From an uncultured Lachnospiraceae bacterium (GTDB taxonomy: Bacteria; Bacillota; Clostridia; Lachnospirales; Lachnospiraceae), in the NCBI GenBank assembly GCA_910588295.1, contig CAJUQO010000001.1, forward strand, positions 62,001-126,000: a stretch of 64,000 nt of DNA. The letters are read 5' to 3'. Position numbers and translations under genes: made by a program. Below the pieces are notes generated by a model. It saw only the letters and a program-made list of their open reading frames with translations. It had not been told where the DNA came from and did not search any database. This document shows, piece after piece, positions 62,092 through 64,000 of this stretch. The first letter of the stretch is position 1. The number at the start of each line of letters is the position of its first letter.

Positions 62092-64000
62092 CTAAAGATG
62101 CAGAACCTCCCGCACCAGCTTTTCCAGAAGCGCAACGTTCAGGGGCTTGGCCATATGGGCGTCCATCCCGCTCTCCATGGATCTTTTTTTGTCCTCCTCC
62201 AGCGCATTGGCCGACAGGGCTATGATCGGTATGCCGGCCAGCCGGGCATCCTCCAACTCTCGGATCGCCCGGGCCGCCTGATAGCCGTCCATGACCGGCA
62301 TCTGGATATCCATGAGGATCAGGCCATAAGTCCCGGGCCGGGACTGCCTCACCATGTCCACGGCGACCTGCCCGTTTTCCGCCGTATCCACCGTAAAGCC
62401 ATCACCTTCCAACAGTTCCATCTCTATCTCCTGGTTGATCTCGTTATCCTCCACCAGAAGAATTTTTTGCTTCATCAATGATTCCTCCGGAGCCTGGGAT
62501 CCGTCGGAAAGCGCCCCTGTCCTGCCTCGGGCATTCTGACGGCGCAGGCTCAGCGATATGGTGAAACGGCTTCCCTTGCCGCTCGTACTCTCCACCTTAA
62601 TGTTTCCTCCCATAGCATCCACGATATTTTTGGCGATCACGAGTCCCAGCCCCGAACCCAGGACGCCTCCCATGGTGGTATTTTTCTCCCTCTCAAAAGG
62701 TTCGAAAATATGTCCCACAAATTCCTCGCTGATGCCGATCCCATTATCCTCCACCACAAACTGGTAAAGGGCGTAATCTGTCAGAATATTTTCCTTTTCC
62801 GTAACACAGACAGTAACCTTACCGCCCGGGTTCGTATATTTTACCGCGTTATCCGCCAGACGCATGAGAATATCGCCAATCTTCTCACCATCCGAGAACA
62901 CCTCGTCATGTATCATACCCGACAGATCCACCTGGAAAGAAATCTCCTTTTTCTTGGCAAACTCCAGCAGATCCCTTCGCACTCCCGCCACGATATCAGA
63001 CAGGCGGCAGGGTTCCTCCTCAACATGTCCGTCCCCAGCCTCCAGCTTGGTCAGTTCCAGCACATCCATGAGAATAAGCAGGAGCTGATTGTTGGAAGTC
63101 TCGATCTGTTTCAGATATTCGCCGGCTTTTCCCGGGTTGTGTATATATTTTTTAGCAAGAGTGGTAAAACCGATGATGGCGTTCATTGGCGTCCGGATAT
63201 CATGGGACATATTGGACAAAAACGTGTTTTTGGCCGCGATGGTTGCTTCCGCTTTCTTTAATGCCTCCTCCAAAACCTTTTTTCGCTCCATCTCGCGGAT
63301 CATTTCCTGATCCACATTCCGATAGCCCAGCACAATCTGAGAACCGCGTTGATCCTTCCCCACATCTACAACGCGGAGCTGCTGGTATTTGACACGGCCA
63401 TCCTCCACGATCCTGTAATTTACATAGAAACTTTTTTCTTCCGCAAGGTTTTTGCAGAGCGCCGCCGGCCGCACGGCTTCCGTCAGGATCCCGCGATCCT
63501 CGACATGCACCCAGTTCTGCACAAAACGGTCATGGATTTTCCCGAACTCGGCGAGGGAACATTCCGACTTCACAGGCGGATCTACGCGGTGGCTCATTCT
63601 GTAAGGCGTCAGGCTGTCCGCATCCAGATCGGCATAAAATATAGATTCATAATCAATACTCAACCCCTCGATGGTTTCGATCCGACGCATATATTCCCGG
63701 TTGATCAGGGCCATTTTCTCGCTGTATCTCTCAATCTGATCGTCTTTCTGCTTTTTTTCGCGAAGAAATGCTTTCCGCTCCTCCATCTGAAGAATTTTCT
63801 TGTCTGTAACATCGATAACAAAAACATAAAAAACGCCGCCGGACAGGTCGCTGCGTATAAAATGGCCGTAATCATCCAGCCAGCGTATTTCTCCATCCCT
63901 GCGGATAATTCTATATTCCACATGATCCAGATCATAACGGCTGTGAGCGATCTGCTCCCGGATGCTCAGCTCTACGGCGTCGAGATCATCCGGATGGACC
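62092..64000 (-). CDS. Hybrid sensor histidine kinase/response regulator (5' end outside window)
   Basis: At least 636 residues; the frame is open to base 64000, and the extra codons (HPDDLDAVELSIREQI) are PAS-domain sequence, so the start lies beyond the window. In order: PAS (EYRIIRRDGEIRWLDDYG), coiled coil, a second PAS-like sensor, HisKA with H-box FLSNMSHDIRTPMNAIIGF, HATPase_c (DNAVKY, DNGIGI, GSGLGL), and a receiver domain with phospho-acceptor Asp in GLILMDIQMPVMDGYQAA and Lys in MAKPLN. No output domain is present; phosphorelay to another protein is expected. Confidence 0.94.
   Translation of the reverse strand, partial: VHPDDLDAVELSIREQIAHSRYDLDHVEYRIIRRDGEIRWLDDYGHFIRSDLSGGVFYVFVIDVTDKKILQMEERKAFLREKKQKDDQIERYSEKMALINREYMRRIETIEGLSIDYESIFYADLDADSLTPYRMSHRVDPPVKSECSLAEFGKIHDRFVQNWVHVEDRGILTEAVRPAALCKNLAEEKSFYVNYRIVEDGRVKYQQLRVVDVGKDQRGSQIVLGYRNVDQEMIREMERKKVLEEALKKAEATIAAKNTFLSNMSHDIRTPMNAIIGFTTLAKKYIHNPGKAGEYLKQIETSNNQLLLILMDVLELTKLEAGDGHVEEEPCRLSDIVAGVRRDLLEFAKKKEISFQVDLSGMIHDEVFSDGEKIGDILMRLADNAVKYTNPGGKVTVCVTEKENILTDYALYQFVVEDNGIGISEEFVGHIFEPFEREKNTTMGGVLGSGLGLVIAKNIVDAMGGNIKVESTSGKGSRFTISLSLRRQNARGRTGALSDGSQAPEESLMKQKILLVEDNEINQEIEMELLEGDGFTVDTAENGQVAVDMVRQSRPGTYGLILMDIQMPVMDGYQAARAIRELEDARLAGIPIIALSANALEEDKKRSMESGMDAHMAKPLNVALLEKLVREVLHL

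Overview
The window comes from a mid-to-high GC Firmicute, most likely a gut Lachnospiraceae (Clostridia). Signs for this are AGGAGG ribosome sites, sigma-A promoters, a CIRCE element, glycine riboswitches, clostridial flavodiiron and BMC proteins, and a DUF5716/DUF5717 pair that I know mainly from that family. No rRNA, tRNA or CRISPR array was seen.

Layout. 1-4.3 kb: 3' end of a sensor kinase, then pgi-glmS (leftward). 4.5-9.6 kb: accessory stretch with a LURP-one-like gene, a decayed PD-(D/E)XK gene, a DUF4422 gene, an AT-rich island (Mrr-like endonuclease split by an amber codon, RhuM, DUF6076-like protein) and an IS4 fragment. 9.7-24.0 kb: the centrepiece, an L-fucose/lactaldehyde bacterial microcompartment (BMC) locus. 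24.1-30.3 kb: PHP phosphatase, XRE regulator, tandem glycine riboswitch with an AGCS symporter, flavodiiron protein, purA. 30.4-37.1 kb: secreted beta-helix protein, CIRCE-controlled lon, MATE transporter. 37.3-41.1 kb: purC, purF, purB. 41.2-46.8 kb: TPR/DUF5716/DUF5717 cluster. 47-49.4 kb: PLP aminotransferase and metY. 49.8-50.7 kb: satellite pduB-type shell gene. 50.7-64 kb: M64 and M24 peptidases, larC-larB, HAD phosphatase, NlpC/P60 protein, D-2-hydroxyacid dehydrogenase, Nudix, orphan HicB, nagA and a hybrid sensor kinase cut by the window end.

BMC. A long leftward operon starts at a consensus promoter (24013-24041). In order it encodes PduU-type shell, PduV GTPase, class II (fuculose-1-phosphate-type) aldolase, CoA-acylating aldehyde dehydrogenase, Zn alcohol dehydrogenase, four BMC-H reading frames, PduL, PduN, PduS, PduT, a DeoR regulator and a PduQ-type Fe alcohol dehydrogenase. 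fucI follows under its own leader, divergent from an AraC regulator. Four enzymes carry amphipathic encapsulation-type peptides. Neither a B12-dependent nor a glycyl-radical diol dehydratase is present, nor a fuculokinase. The module as seen can split the sugar phosphate and dismutate lactaldehyde to 1,2-propanediol and lactyl-phosphate. If a dehydratase lies elsewhere, propanal, propanol and propionyl-phosphate could follow. One BMC-H gene has a second, well-formed internal start and a Lys-rich N-terminal extension. A PduB-type trimer gene lies 26 kb away behind a promoter with the same -35 and -10 hexamers.

A family of short inverted repeats (GTAAC-N-GTTCAG arms) is scattered between genes throughout the window.
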